Assembly (NCBI GenBank): GCA_030549175.1
Contig: JAUKUA010000003.1
Span: forward strand, 4,278,001 to 4,342,000
Length of the DNA stretch: 64,000 nt
Direction: 5' to 3'
DNA from: Lasiosphaeris hirsuta
Lineage: Eukaryota > Ascomycota > Sordariomycetes > Sordariales > Lasiosphaeriaceae
In this document: piece by piece, positions 47,674-58,100 of the stretch
How the letters are laid out: every line of letters begins with the position of its first letter
Position numbering within the stretch: the stretch's first letter is position 1
Translations under genes and position numbers: made by a program
Notes under the pieces: model-generated
Told to the model about the DNA's origin: nothing
Database searches by the model: none
The model's input: only the letters and a program-made list of their open reading frames with translations

Positions 47674-48243
47674 TCATACGAGATGACTAGGCAGGAGGAA
47701 GTTGGCGATACCTTCCCGTACCGCATATTCATGCCCGCAGTGCCCGCAAACAAGCTTGCCCTCAAGCATCTGCGTCTCAAGGAGGAGTGTGTGCAGCTCT
47801 TGCAGCATCTTCTCATCTGAGGTCAGGTCCTCCGCGGTGGGGGGTTGCTCAGGCAGCGCAGGAAAGCCAAGCTGGTTGAGAATGTCAGTAAGATCTGTTT
47901 CGCCCCACGCTTCGAGGCCATGAGACTAGGAGGTGCGTGGGTTGGTGTATGGTCAGGGGTTTCATGATGGGCTTGTGCATGGATGGGGAAGGCGAGCAGC
48001 AATCGGGAACAGGCTGGCCTTAACGTGAAAACAGGGTTTCAAAAATACAAGGCATACCTCTGTCGAAGTCGTTCGCAGCGCGGTCCAGTCGATGCGGGGC
48101 AGCACGTTGACTAACAGCTGCGGGTTGATCTCAACACCGTCTTTTGCGAGCTCGGCGTCCTTGGGGTGCAGAGGAAATGAGTCGTTAGAGGCCTTGCACG
48201 TCTTGACTGCGCAAGTCAGGAAGTTGAGAGTGAGAACCTTCAT
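47674..48243 (-). CDS. trm112: Methyltransferase activator Trm112
   Basis: Two minus-strand exons, 48243-48058 and 47925-47674 (145 residues); the 132-base intron has GTATGC and CTCCTAG. MKVLTLNFLTCAVKTCKAS is the family N-terminus, with the first zinc cysteines. NPQLLVNVLPRIDWTALRTT precedes the junction. LVCGHCGHEYAVREGIANFL, then LPSHLV at the end, is the conserved zinc-ribbon and tail. Trm112 is an obligate partner of several methyltransferases acting on tRNA, 18S rRNA and release factor eRF1 (Trm9, Trm11, Bud23, Mtq2). The second exon was found by extending past the first frame's stop. Confidence 0.93.
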
Positions 48244-48772
48244 TTTTTCTAGTTTCCTGTTTCTTTTTTAGGGTGATATTTCTCAATGTTGAAATCCCAG
48301 TGCCCGAGTGGTTAGGGTGCCGCTTGGTGCAGAGTTTCAAAAATATTGGAGACGAGAATATGGGGTCCACGTGATGCCCCATCGACACCACAACTTCCCA
48401 GTCGGTAACTTGAAATGTAGGTGGGTGAGATCTCGAAACTACTGCACGAGCATTCTAGAAAAAAGGTTGAGGTAGTAAGTAGCAGTTCAGAACGAGACAG
48501 CGATTGAAGAAGCAGCGCCCCTGAAATGGAAAGGCAGCTATTCCCAGACGGACAGTAAAGTGTTCTGCTTCGGGTGCGATCCACATACTCGCAATGGCTG
48601 GTACGAAACTACTTGGAGAGCCAAACGCCACTTATTATTCTGCTCTGGTTAATGGCTTACACTTACCTTCCTCTCATTTACAGCCCATAGTCCTTACGCC
48701 TAGTCTCCTTAAGCCTCTATATCCTTACCCGTGTACACACTCCCGTTACACAGTTGCCCTCACCTCAACCCC
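48244..48772. other. trm112 promoter with a tRNA-like fragment
   Basis: 529 bases upstream of trm112 and downstream of the cyclophilin gene. It contains a D-arm-like fragment at about 48302-48325 and no other feature. Confidence 0.5.
48302..48325 (+). other. tRNA-Leu/Ser D-arm-like fragment
   Basis: TGCCCGAGTGGTTAGGG matches the A-box/D-arm of tRNA-Leu or tRNA-Ser (TGGCCGAGTGGTTAAGG). No matching acceptor stem, anticodon arm or B box follows, so this is not an intact tRNA. Confidence 0.5.
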
Positions 48773-49321
48773 CTAAACCATCGTCTTTTCGTGCCCGATA
48801 ATGCCGTCGCGGGGATTACGGCCCCTGGATATACGTAAGTAGATTGCCACAGCGGCCACGATGACGCCGAAGAAGAAGACCTTTCCCAAGACAGCGGCGC
48901 CCTCATCGGGGTGCTCGACGACTGCCTGGTGGTTGTCGCTGCCAATAAGAGTCTCCTCATCTGAGACTCCAGATGCCCATTCTGCCGAGCCGTACAGGTC
49001 TATAGTGTGGGAGGAGCGGAGACCGAAATGATCAGCACATCAATATCTCAAAGCCGCGGTTCAGCGGAAAGTAAGAAGAATAACAGTGCATATGCTTTGC
49101 AAATGGGGTCATATACAACACGACGCCATCTTTAATTTTCTCCTCGCCACCGTTCAACGCTGGAAGGGGTGCAAAAGACAGGATTTTAAAGCTCCACGTG
49201 AATACCTTCAGGGGGCACCTCCAACTCCCCACTCTTGGCAATCTTGACCTGCTTGGTCGGCTTGTCACCTGCCTGGGTCGGGGCGGCCTCGATCTTCTCC
49301 ACAATCTCAAAGCCCTCGAGA

Positions 49322-49356
<35 letters not shown>

Positions 49357-49944
49357 GCTGCACAGAAGATCATGTCAGCATAGGACTCAGCAGTAGGGAA
49401 ACGCGTGTCCGCTCATGGGTTAAACATACCTGGTGACAACAGTGGTGATGAAAAACTGGGAGCCGTTGGTGTCCCGGCCGGCGTTAGCCATGGAGAGGAG
49501 GCCCTTCTTGGAGTGCTTGAGCTTAAAGTTCTCGTCGGCGAACTTCTCGCCATAGACTGTAGTAAACGTGTTAGAACCCCAGCCCGTCAATGCCAAAGTC
49601 TAGGGAAAATACATACTGGACTTGCCACCAGTGCCGTCGCCCTTGGTGAAGTCACCACCCTGGATCATGAACTGCTTGATGACGCGGTGGAAGGAAGAGC
49701 CCTCATAGCCGAAGCCCTTCTCGCCAGTGGCCAGAGCGCGGAAGTTCTCAACCGTCTTGGGGACGGTCTTGCCGTAGAGGCCAATGACGATACGACCAAT
49801 GGGCTCATCGCCCTGAGTGATGTCGAAGTAGACCTTGTGGGTGATCTTGGGCCCCTTAGCAGCAGCAGCGGTCTGCGAGAAGAAGAGCACGCTCACGCTG
49901 AGAAGCAGCGTGACGGCCAGGAAAAGCCGCCGAACGTTAAACAT
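48773..49944 (-). CDS. cypB: ER cyclophilin B (peptidyl-prolyl isomerase), two possible C-termini
   Basis: Minus-strand exons 49944-49617, 49556-49430, 49357-49206 and 48999-48773 give 277 residues. A signal peptide ([17 protein letters not shown]) precedes the cyclophilin domain, which keeps [29 protein letters not shown] and [13 protein letters not shown], including the active-site Arg and Trp. After VPPE there are two options. Splicing out 49205-49000 (GTATTC donor, GTGCTGATC branch, CTATAG acceptor) joins a tail with a membrane span ([17 protein letters not shown]) and a basic cytosolic end. Reading through gives GIHVEL and a stop at 49188-49186 (208 residues), a HDEL-like retention signal. 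The enzyme speeds proline isomerisation during folding in the ER lumen. Confidence 0.88.
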
Positions 49945-50511
49945 CTTGAACAGGTTGGTATCGCGATGCGGTAGCGAGATGGGATAGAGGCTTGGATGGA
50001 TTCCAAGTCAATTGGAAAAGGCGAAGGAGGGGCGCTGGCAAGAAAAAGGGCCAGCGGCGCTGCTAATAATCAATCGTTGAAGCTACGTTTCACCTTCACC
50101 CGCAATCGAGCTTCCAGCCTCCTTCCGTCCACTGCGCGGGCAAAACAGGGGCTTTCGGGGGGTAAGTTGCATGACAGCGGGGCACCAAGCGCCGCACCTC
50201 AGGAGCCAACTGAATGGAGGGCTGCACTATACTCACCCCCCAAGGTAGGCCCAGTGCCAATGAGCCCGCTGCAGCGGCCGTGGCTAGCGCATTGGAACAC
50301 TGACAGTTGGGGAACCCCTTTGGCACGCTGAAGCAACGTCATCCTCCAGCCAAGTCACCTTTCAACGAAACTCTTCTGGATTCCCATTCCACCAAACTTC
50401 GGGATCCCAGCGACAAGCCGCTTCGTCAGGCCGCTATGCTTAGATCTCGCTCCTTTTCTGACGCGACATCGTACCCCATAACGTGACACCGACCATTCCC
50501 CTGGCTGCAGG
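49945..50511. promoter_or_regulatory. Divergent promoter region cypB / tlg1-like
   Basis: 567 bases between divergent starts. No TATA box or other element stands out. Confidence 0.45.
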
Positions 50512-51334
50512 ATGTCGTCTTCACATGAGGAGGACCCCTTCCTCCAGGTCCAACAGTTCGTCTGTCCTACCTACCACCCCACAGCCAGTATTACTAACAC
50601 GCCGTCACAGAGATGTCCTCACCCAGCTGCAATCCACCCGCCCTCTCTTCACCTCGTACCTCCGAATCCGCTCCCTCGCAACGAATGCTAGCTCGCCCGA
50701 GCTAGCCTCGGCCCGCGCCGACCTCGAAGCCGCCCTTGCTCTTCTCGCCGAAGACCTAGCCGACCTGGTCGCCTCAGTCAAGGCCGTCGAGTCCAACCCC
50801 TCGCAATACGGGCTCAACGCAACCGAAGTAACCCGGCGCAAGCGGCTGGTGCAGGATGTCGGCGGCGAGGTGGAGAACATGCGCGAGGAGCTCGCCTCGC
50901 GCATCCCCACCACCGGAAGCAGGCGCAACGCCCCCGGGACCACCAACACCGACCTCCCCGACCCAAGCGCCTTTGCCATTGCCGACGGCGACACCAACGA
51001 TGACCAAGACGGCAACGACGACTATGCGGCCGAGTTTGAGCAGCAACAGCAACAGGTCATGATGCGCGAGCAGGACACGCACCTCGACGGGGTATTCCAA
51101 ACGGTGGGAAATCTGCGGCGGCAGGCCGACGACATGGGCCGCGAGCTCGAGGAGCAGCATGAGATGCTCGAGGTGGTGGACAACCTGGCGGACCTGGTGG
51201 GCGGGCGATTGCAGACGGGCGTCGAGAAGCTGCGCTACGTCATGCGGCACAACGAGGATAGGTTGAGCAGCTGCTGTATCGGGGTGTTGATTGTGGTACT
51301 AATCGTCTTGTTGATTTTGCTTTTGGCGTTATAG
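50512..51334 (+). CDS. tlg1: Tlg1/syntaxin-6-like Qc-SNARE
   Basis: Two exons, 50512-50555 and 50611-51334 (255 residues). The 55-base intron (GTTCGT donor, TACTAAC branch, CACAG) joins MSSSHEEDPFLQVQ to QDVLTQLQSTRPLF, giving the EDPFLQVQ N-terminus of Tlg1. The N-terminal helices form a syntaxin-6-like bundle. The SNARE motif is near 180-230, with LEEQHEMLEVVDNLADLV holding the zero-layer Gln. The tail anchor is at about 235-255, preceded by a Cys pair (SSCC) that may be palmitoylated. Tlg1 acts in endosome-to-Golgi fusion. An Asp/Gln-rich insert lies just before the SNARE motif. Confidence 0.86.
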
Positions 51335-51676
51335 CGGGGATTGGTGGGTATACTATATGAAGACGACACAGGCAGCCTACAGCAATTGTAGAAAGGGACA
51401 CCGAGTCCCGTGATCAGGCGTTTGGATTTTGCTTTTCCTGCTCTAGCAATGTTGGGTATATCTAGCTACTCAATATAACAACCGCAACTGTATCATGCTT
51501 ATTGACCCCTTGGCTCTTCCTCGAATGAAACTCCGCATAAATGACCCCACAAGAATTCCTAATCACTATCCCGGCCACAAATCGTGCCCACCTTGACGAT
51601 TCATTCATGTTCCCCAATCATCTTTTCTTCTTAGCCTACGTTGCCGACCTAACATCCCAACGACTAGTCCACCCTA
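51335..51676. other. Convergent intergenic region
   Basis: The 3' flanks of the tlg1-like gene and gle1. Nothing else seen. Confidence 0.5.
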
Positions 51677-53376
51677 TCACAGATGCAAGCCGGCGTCCCG
51701 CTTCAAGACCTGTCCTAGCACCTCCAGGGAGCCAACAGCGGGTGTCTTTTGGGGCGCTCTGGCTGGGAACTCGACCAGACACATCCGCAGGGCTACAATG
51801 GCAGCAGTGCCGTAAAATTCAATGAACTTGTGCTCGAAGTTCTGAATCATAGATCGCAGCACAACACACTGTGTGTTGGACATCTCGGCCGGCGGCGTGT
51901 TCACAATCCGTGCCATGGCCGCCCAGTAATACCGCGGAGGATACGGGTTGTCCTTTTTTGAGTTGGCAAATTTGCGTAGCGAAACTGCTGCAAAGCCCGC
52001 GCCAAGTCCCGTCATCCGGTCCATGTGCTGCTGGTCGCCGACCCAGTGACCGTTGTCTTTCCACCACCCAAGGCGTGCCCGCCCCTGTTCTGTCTTTTCG
52101 TTGCCACGGTAGCCAAACAGAACCGGGCATACGATGCGGAATTTGGCCATCAAAATATCGATAAGTGAGGCGCCGCGCCAGAGAAATTCCGGGTCGGAGA
52201 ATACGAACGCGATACAAACGCCAACTGGGTCAGCCGTCTCGGGTTTCGCGCCCGCCTCGTTGATGAATTGGGATACTGTTGCCTTTGAGAAGATGTTCAG
52301 CAAGTAGAAGAACAGCGACGGTAGCTGGGGTTCATTGTGCAGAGCCCCTTGAACAGGGTTCCGTGGCCCCAAAATAAACAGGCTTGGGTCCATGGGCGCC
52401 GAGCCGACCTGATTCCCCAATGCCTCACGCAAAAGGTTTATGATGCTCGCTTGCTTCAAACCACCTCCCTGTTAGCCAATGTGTGACGTGATAATGATTG
52501 CACGATATCCCATACCTGTATTCGGTTCGCGCCAGCGCCACCAGTGAGCTGTCCTACACACTTCCTGATCTCCCGCCTCATGTCACCCATGCGCTCCTTA
52601 AGCGCCTTGTTGGCTTTGGCTTGCTCGATCATAAACTTCCGCAGTATTTTGAGATTCTGGTGGATTACAGTGTACCTGTCGGGGGTAACCGGTGTGGAGG
52701 GTTGAGGAGTGGATTGGGTAGTCTGAGGAGCCTGACTAGGCTTTGTTTGTAAGCTGGGACCATTGTTCTGCGCTTTTCCTCTAGCATTGGGAGCCGCGGA
52801 CGCTTGTATGGCCGCCGTCGTCTGGCTTGCCGGGCCTGGTTTCTGGACACCGGAGGAATTGTGGGTAGCGGGCTGGGAATCAATCGTAGGTTTGTTCCCA
52901 CCGAAAAGAGCCGGCGTCTGGAGGGCTTGGGGCGCTGTGGTTCCATTCATGGAGGTCGCCTGGGAAGAACTATGTACGGGAGGAGGAATTGAGGCTGGCG
53001 CCGTTGCTTTGGGAGGTTCGGGTTCCTTTGGCGTAGGTGGCATCTCAATCTTCTTCGCTCTAAGAGCGTGGAGTCTTGTTCTTTCCGCAGCATTGTGCTC
53101 CTCGAGGCGTATCCTTTCCTCCTCGCGTCGCTTGGCCTCAAGAATCCGCTGCTTTTCCTCCAGTAGACGTTGCTGTTCTTCTTTTTGCATATGTTGCCGA
53201 TATACTCTCTCCGCTTCCAGTCTTACGCGATCGTGTTCTTTCTTCGCCGACTCGAGCAGGCTTTTGTGCCTCGCCTCGGAGTTGCGATCATCACCAAGGA
53301 TGTCGGCGATGATCGATGATCGGTTGGGGCTAGCCCACTGGCAGCTCTGACGATGCGGGGGCGAGGAACCTGCCAT
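51677..53376 (-). CDS. gle1: mRNA export factor Gle1
   Basis: Two minus-strand exons, 53376-52516 and 52453-51677 (545 residues). The intron is 62 bases (GTATGG, GGCTAAC, GGTTTGAAG). An AG directly after the branch site is too close to be used, though it would keep phase. Residues about 30-110 form a long charged coiled coil (EEQQRLLEEKQRILEAKRRE). A Pro/Gln/Ser linker follows. The C-terminal Gle1 domain begins near RYTVIHQNLKILRKFM and contains PSLFFYLLNIFSKATV and RYYWAAMARIVNTPP. Gle1 sits on the cytoplasmic face of the nuclear pore and, with inositol hexakisphosphate, activates Dbp5 to release exported mRNA. Confidence 0.9.
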
Positions 53377-55155
53377 TGTCGTATCAGGTGGATGAGTTCA
53401 GTGACACTATAATTCCATGTCGCTCAGACGGTGTTGGGTGTTGGAGATCGAAAGTGACTTGTCGAGAATATGGTGTTGATTCCGGACAAAGCATTCGAGG
53501 TGGCTAGAGTCACCCTCCTGGTGTGCTCCTTTTCCTCGCGCTGCGCAGCGACGCAAGTGGCAGGATGGGTCTTTGTTGGCGGTCCAAGGTCGGATAAACC
53601 TAACACGCTTCAGGTGTCCGTGCACATTGACCGCAGATTTTCCGTTACCTACCTATGCTTCCAATTGAACCTCGATGGAATCCTACCATTTGTTTTCCGA
53701 TTTCAGGGACCATTCACAACCCTAACCCGAGTATGGATATTGAATTTATATGTCAGCCATTCATGGCTGGACACGCAGTGGAACATTCTGTGATATTGGT
53801 GCAGCAATTCCATCAACCAATTCGGAGTAAATTTGGTTAGCTCCATTTTATACCCGCCAAAGAGCCTCTCCCGTCTTTGCAGCGTTTCCCCCCTGCGGGG
53901 GCAGCTATGCTTCAGAGGCAAGCTTGTATGCTGCCACTATCGGCCCATCACGTCAGTAAAACTTCCATGCAAAGTTCACATCGTCGCCGTCGGTTAAAGA
54001 GACGCAATGTGCAATTGGGAAATATCAAGTAAGGAGCAAAAACTAAATCCCACAACCCTCATATCAAATTCGAAAAACTCGTGTTCCCAAAGGCGCCTAT
54101 CACAGCGCCAGCAATGCGCCGCGCACCAGCCAGGGACCCAACCAGCCTCTCTCATCATTACGATTTGCGTATCCCACAGCTTGCACCGCATAGCTTGCAG
54201 GTAAACCAGCCAACGGGAGACACCGCCTCCAACGGTCGAATTGAGAGTTGTCTAGTGTCCACATTGACAGTAGAGTCTGCCTGCTGCATTTTTGAATCTG
54301 ACAGCCCGTACCGGCACCCTGAGAAGTGTCCGCCGGGGATTGCTAGGGTGAATTGCCCGTTCCATCGATTCACGGCGGCAGGGATTGCTTGCACACTGCC
54401 TCAGCCTGTCTACCCAAAAGACTCACGAGTGCAGCAAAACAGCAGGTCCGAGGGCAGAACAGCGGGCGGAACAGCGGGCAGCCCAGAGCCTCCCAGCATC
54501 AGCGGCGAGTGTGCGCGCGAAGGGCAAGTGGGACCCAAAGCCTGGAACCTACTGGAGAGTGGGGCTGATCGACCCTTCCTACTGCGGGACTCGACTCCAC
54601 TTTTCCTTTTCGGTAGCAGGCCGGCGTTGCTGCGGACCAGGAAGCAACTGAAAGTGCTGTGGTGCTGCGGTGGCCCGTCCGCTGAGCCTGGGGCAACCTT
54701 CTTGCTCGACCTGCCTTCCTGGAGCTACTCATCGTCATCAACAACCCACGACGGGTTTCTCCTCACTCGCACCCTCCTTACTCCCCATCATCTGTTCCAT
54801 GCTTCCAGCTTCCCTCACCCTGCCGTCCATCTCTCCCACACACTCCCTCTTGACAATTTCCCATCTTTCATTAACCTTGTTGGATTCGACATCTTGCCGT
54901 GAACTGTCCTTTGGCGACGCCTCCACAAAAGCAACCGTAACCGCATCCCGCAACCGCTTGAAGAGAATCCAAATTCAAGCCTCCATCTGACCAGCCAAAC
55001 AAACTCTCACAACCCGCCTGTCGTCGCCCGCAAACGCATACCACGCTTCAACGCATCAACAGATCAAAAAAAAAATATCGTATCGCACTCGACGTGCATC
55101 TATCGGCCAGCCCACGCCAGCATCCTAGCGGCTCGCACGCCACGCCCGCATCATC
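53377..55155. promoter_or_regulatory. Divergent promoter region gle1 / ssd1 with a long ssd1 leader
   Basis: 1.8 kb between divergent starts. An open frame of 273 codons at 54081-54902 has no motifs and I reject it. Short repeats of GAACAGCGGGC lie near 54455-54480. An A-run (9) is near 55066. Long leaders are usual for Ssd1 orthologues as I recall. Confidence 0.45.
53718..53728 (-). promoter_or_regulatory. Telobox-like AACCCTAACCC upstream of gle1
   Basis: About 340 bases before the gle1 start; on the gle1 strand it reads GGGTTAGGGTT. Role inferred only from the motif. Confidence 0.4.
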
Positions 55156-58100
55156 ATGGAGCAGCAACAGCAGCCTCAGCCTGGAGGCGTCCCTGGTCCT
55201 ACTGGCCGCCGCCTCCACATTGCCCACCGCAGGAGCCCTTCAGAGCTCACCCCATTGATGAGCATGTTTGCGAATTCGGGTAACAGTAAGTGTTCATTTT
55301 GTCCTAGACTAAGTTAATATGTTGCTACATCTTGGCGAACTTCCCCCACCCCCTTTTCTGTCTTCCGGGGTCACTCCGTCTACCAGTGTGACAACATGAT
55401 GCTAACCACATTTCTCGATCCGCAGTGGAGCAGATCGCTCTCCAGCAGCAGATCGAATTGCTCCAACAGCAACAACAGCAAATCCAAGCTACGCACCAGC
55501 AATATGTAAACATGGGGATGATACCTCAGTCGCAGGCCATGGGTCCCGGTGGTGCTTTCAACCCCCTACAGCCTAACATGGCAAACATGTCACCGCAGGC
55601 AGGCTTTCAGTTCCCCACTCAGCTCCCGCAGCAAAATGTGGCCCTGAACCCCCCAACACAACCATTATCACATCGCCGTAATCAGTCGGCCCTACCAAAC
55701 ATGGGCATGGGGCCCCCTCCCGCTCCCTCGTCGGGGGCTTCTGGATCCGCCTTTGGCAACTTCGATAACTCACAAGGTCATGGAAGAGAGAATGCCGGCG
55801 CTCGTGGAGGCCGAGGTGGCAGTGCGGGTAGTGGTCACCAGAGGCGTCACTCGCTGGCCTTGGCCGATGCCAAGAAAGCCGCCGAGATTGCTCAGCAGAA
55901 GCGGACCACAACCGGCTTCCAATTCCCTGCTCCAAGTGCTTCGGGCTCGGCTGAAAAGCCGGAAGATGAAGCAAAGGGTACCAACACCGCCCAGATCCCA
56001 GCAGACAGTCAGATTGCACAGGGTTCGTCTTACCGTGGTGGTCGCGGCGGCGCACATGGTCGAAGCCAGAGCATGGCTGTCGGCGCCAATGGTCGTGGCG
56101 GTCGTGGTGGCCACTTCTCTACTGATTCGGTCGGCCAAAACAGCGACTTCTCGCGCCGCGGCGGTGGTGGTCATGCTCGCACCGGCTCCCGCAATTTCGA
56201 TGGCAACTGGCGCAACCAAACCCAGCCCCAGGGCCAGGATCAAACTAGTGGCACTGGTCTGGCCCAAGGCTTTCAACCAGGCCACCGAAACCGTGCCTCG
56301 ATCAACCACCAGTCAATCTCGTCGATTGGTGCTTTCCAGTACCCTGGACAGCCTCAACTGATGCAGATCCCGGGCCAGATGATGATTCCGGGTATGTTTC
56401 CCGGTCAGCAGCTTAACCCCATGCAAATCAGCCAGCTGCAAGCGCTCCAGGTTGCTCAGATGAATGGCCAGCACATGGCAGGCCTCGGGGCCAGTCAGCA
56501 TGCACCTCAGCTGGCCGCCCAGCAGCCTCAACAGCAGCAGCGCAAGACTTTATTCACTCCTTACCTACCTCAGGCCACTCTGCCTGCTCTTCTGGGCGAT
56601 GGCCAGCTCGTGTCCGGTATTCTTCGTGTGAACAAGAAGAACCGAAGCGACGCATACGTTTCGACTCAGGATGGCCTGCTCGATGCAGATATCTTTATCT
56701 GCGGTAGCAAGGATCGCAATCGTGCTCTCGAGGGCGATTTAGTTGCTGTCGAACTTCTCGATGTGGATGAGGTTTGGTCTCAGAAGCGCGAGAAGGAAGA
56801 GAAGAAGAAGCGCAAGGATATAACCGACACTCGTTCTGGATCCACTGCTGGAAACAATCAGGGAAACAACGGTGATGACAACGGCGACGGCGGTATTCGC
56901 CGCCGTGGCAGTCTCAGACAGCGCCCCACGCAGAAGAAGAACGACGACGTTGAAGTCGAAGGTCAAAGTCTTCTCCTTGTGGAAGAAGAGGAGATCAATG
57001 ACGAACAGAAGCCTTTGTATGCCGGTCACATTGTGGCAGTGATCGAGCGTGTGGCAGGCCAAATGTTTTCTGGAACCTTGGGCTTGCTGCGACCTAGCAG
57101 CCAGGCAACCAAAGAAAAGCAGGAGGCAGAGCGTGCCGCCAGAGACGGCAACAATGGTAGGCAACAGGACAGCCGCTCGCAAGAGAAGCCGAAGATCGTG
57201 TGGTTCAAGCCGACCGATAAGCGTGTCCCGTTGATTGCCATCCCCACCGAGCAAGCCCCTCGCGATTTCGTCGAGAAGCACCAGGACTACGCTGATCAAA
57301 TATTTGTGGCCTGCATCAAGCGCTGGCCCATCACCTCGCTTCACCCGTTCGGCACTCTCGTTGAGAAGCTTGGCAGAATGGGCGATCTTAAGATCGAGAC
57401 TGACGCCCTGCTTCGTGACAACAACTTCGCGTCTGACGAGTTTTCTGAGGCCGTCTTGCGTAGCGTTGGCCTTCAAGACTGGGCGATTGCAAAGGAAGAT
57501 GAGGCTGCTATTACGGCTCGCCGAGACTTCCGGGACGAAAAGGTTTTCACCCTTGATATTGACGGCTCTGACGAGCTCGGCAATGGAGTTCACGTAAAGT
57601 CATTGCCAGATGGCAAGATCGAGGTTGGCATCCACGTGCCAGATGTCACGCACTTCGTCAAGCCAAACTCTCTAGTTGACCGTGAGGCTAAGAAGCGCGG
57701 TACCGCGGTGCATCTTATCAACAGGTTCTGCGCGCTGCTGCCATCTAAGCTCTCGAGTGAGATTTGCTCGCTGACTCCTAAGGAGGACCGCCTGACTGTC
57801 AGTGTCGTCTTCCACGTCAACCCACATAACGGTGCTGTTGCGGAAGGCGATGCCTGGGTCGGAAAAGGTATCGTTCAGAGCGGCGGCAAGCTGTCGCTTG
57901 CCCAAATCGACGACGCGCTTTCCGGTCGGACTGGGTTCGAGCACGAAGTTGTCCAAGCAGAGGATATTCGAATCCTCAACGTAAGAAAAATACATCAAAC
58001 GAGGAGATCATGAATTTACTAACTATAGTATAGTTCATTACCCAAAAGTTCCGTGAGGCACGTCTCGGTGCTGGTGGCGAGCCCATTGCGCCCCTCCGTC

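Noticed and set aside
48302..48390. Complete tRNA gene near trm112
   Set aside because: Only the D-arm is present; no acceptor pairing, anticodon arm or B box.
48760..48960. 66-codon minus-strand frame at the cyclophilin 3' end
   Set aside because: It is a different frame over the true membrane-anchor exon (48999-48773).
52454..52470. Alternative acceptor for the gle1 intron directly after GGCTAAC
   Set aside because: It keeps phase, but the AG is one base from the branch site, too close for splicing.
54081..54902. 273-codon open frame before ssd1
   Set aside because: No signal, domain or repeat; amino-acid make-up fits GC-rich non-coding DNA in the ssd1 leader.
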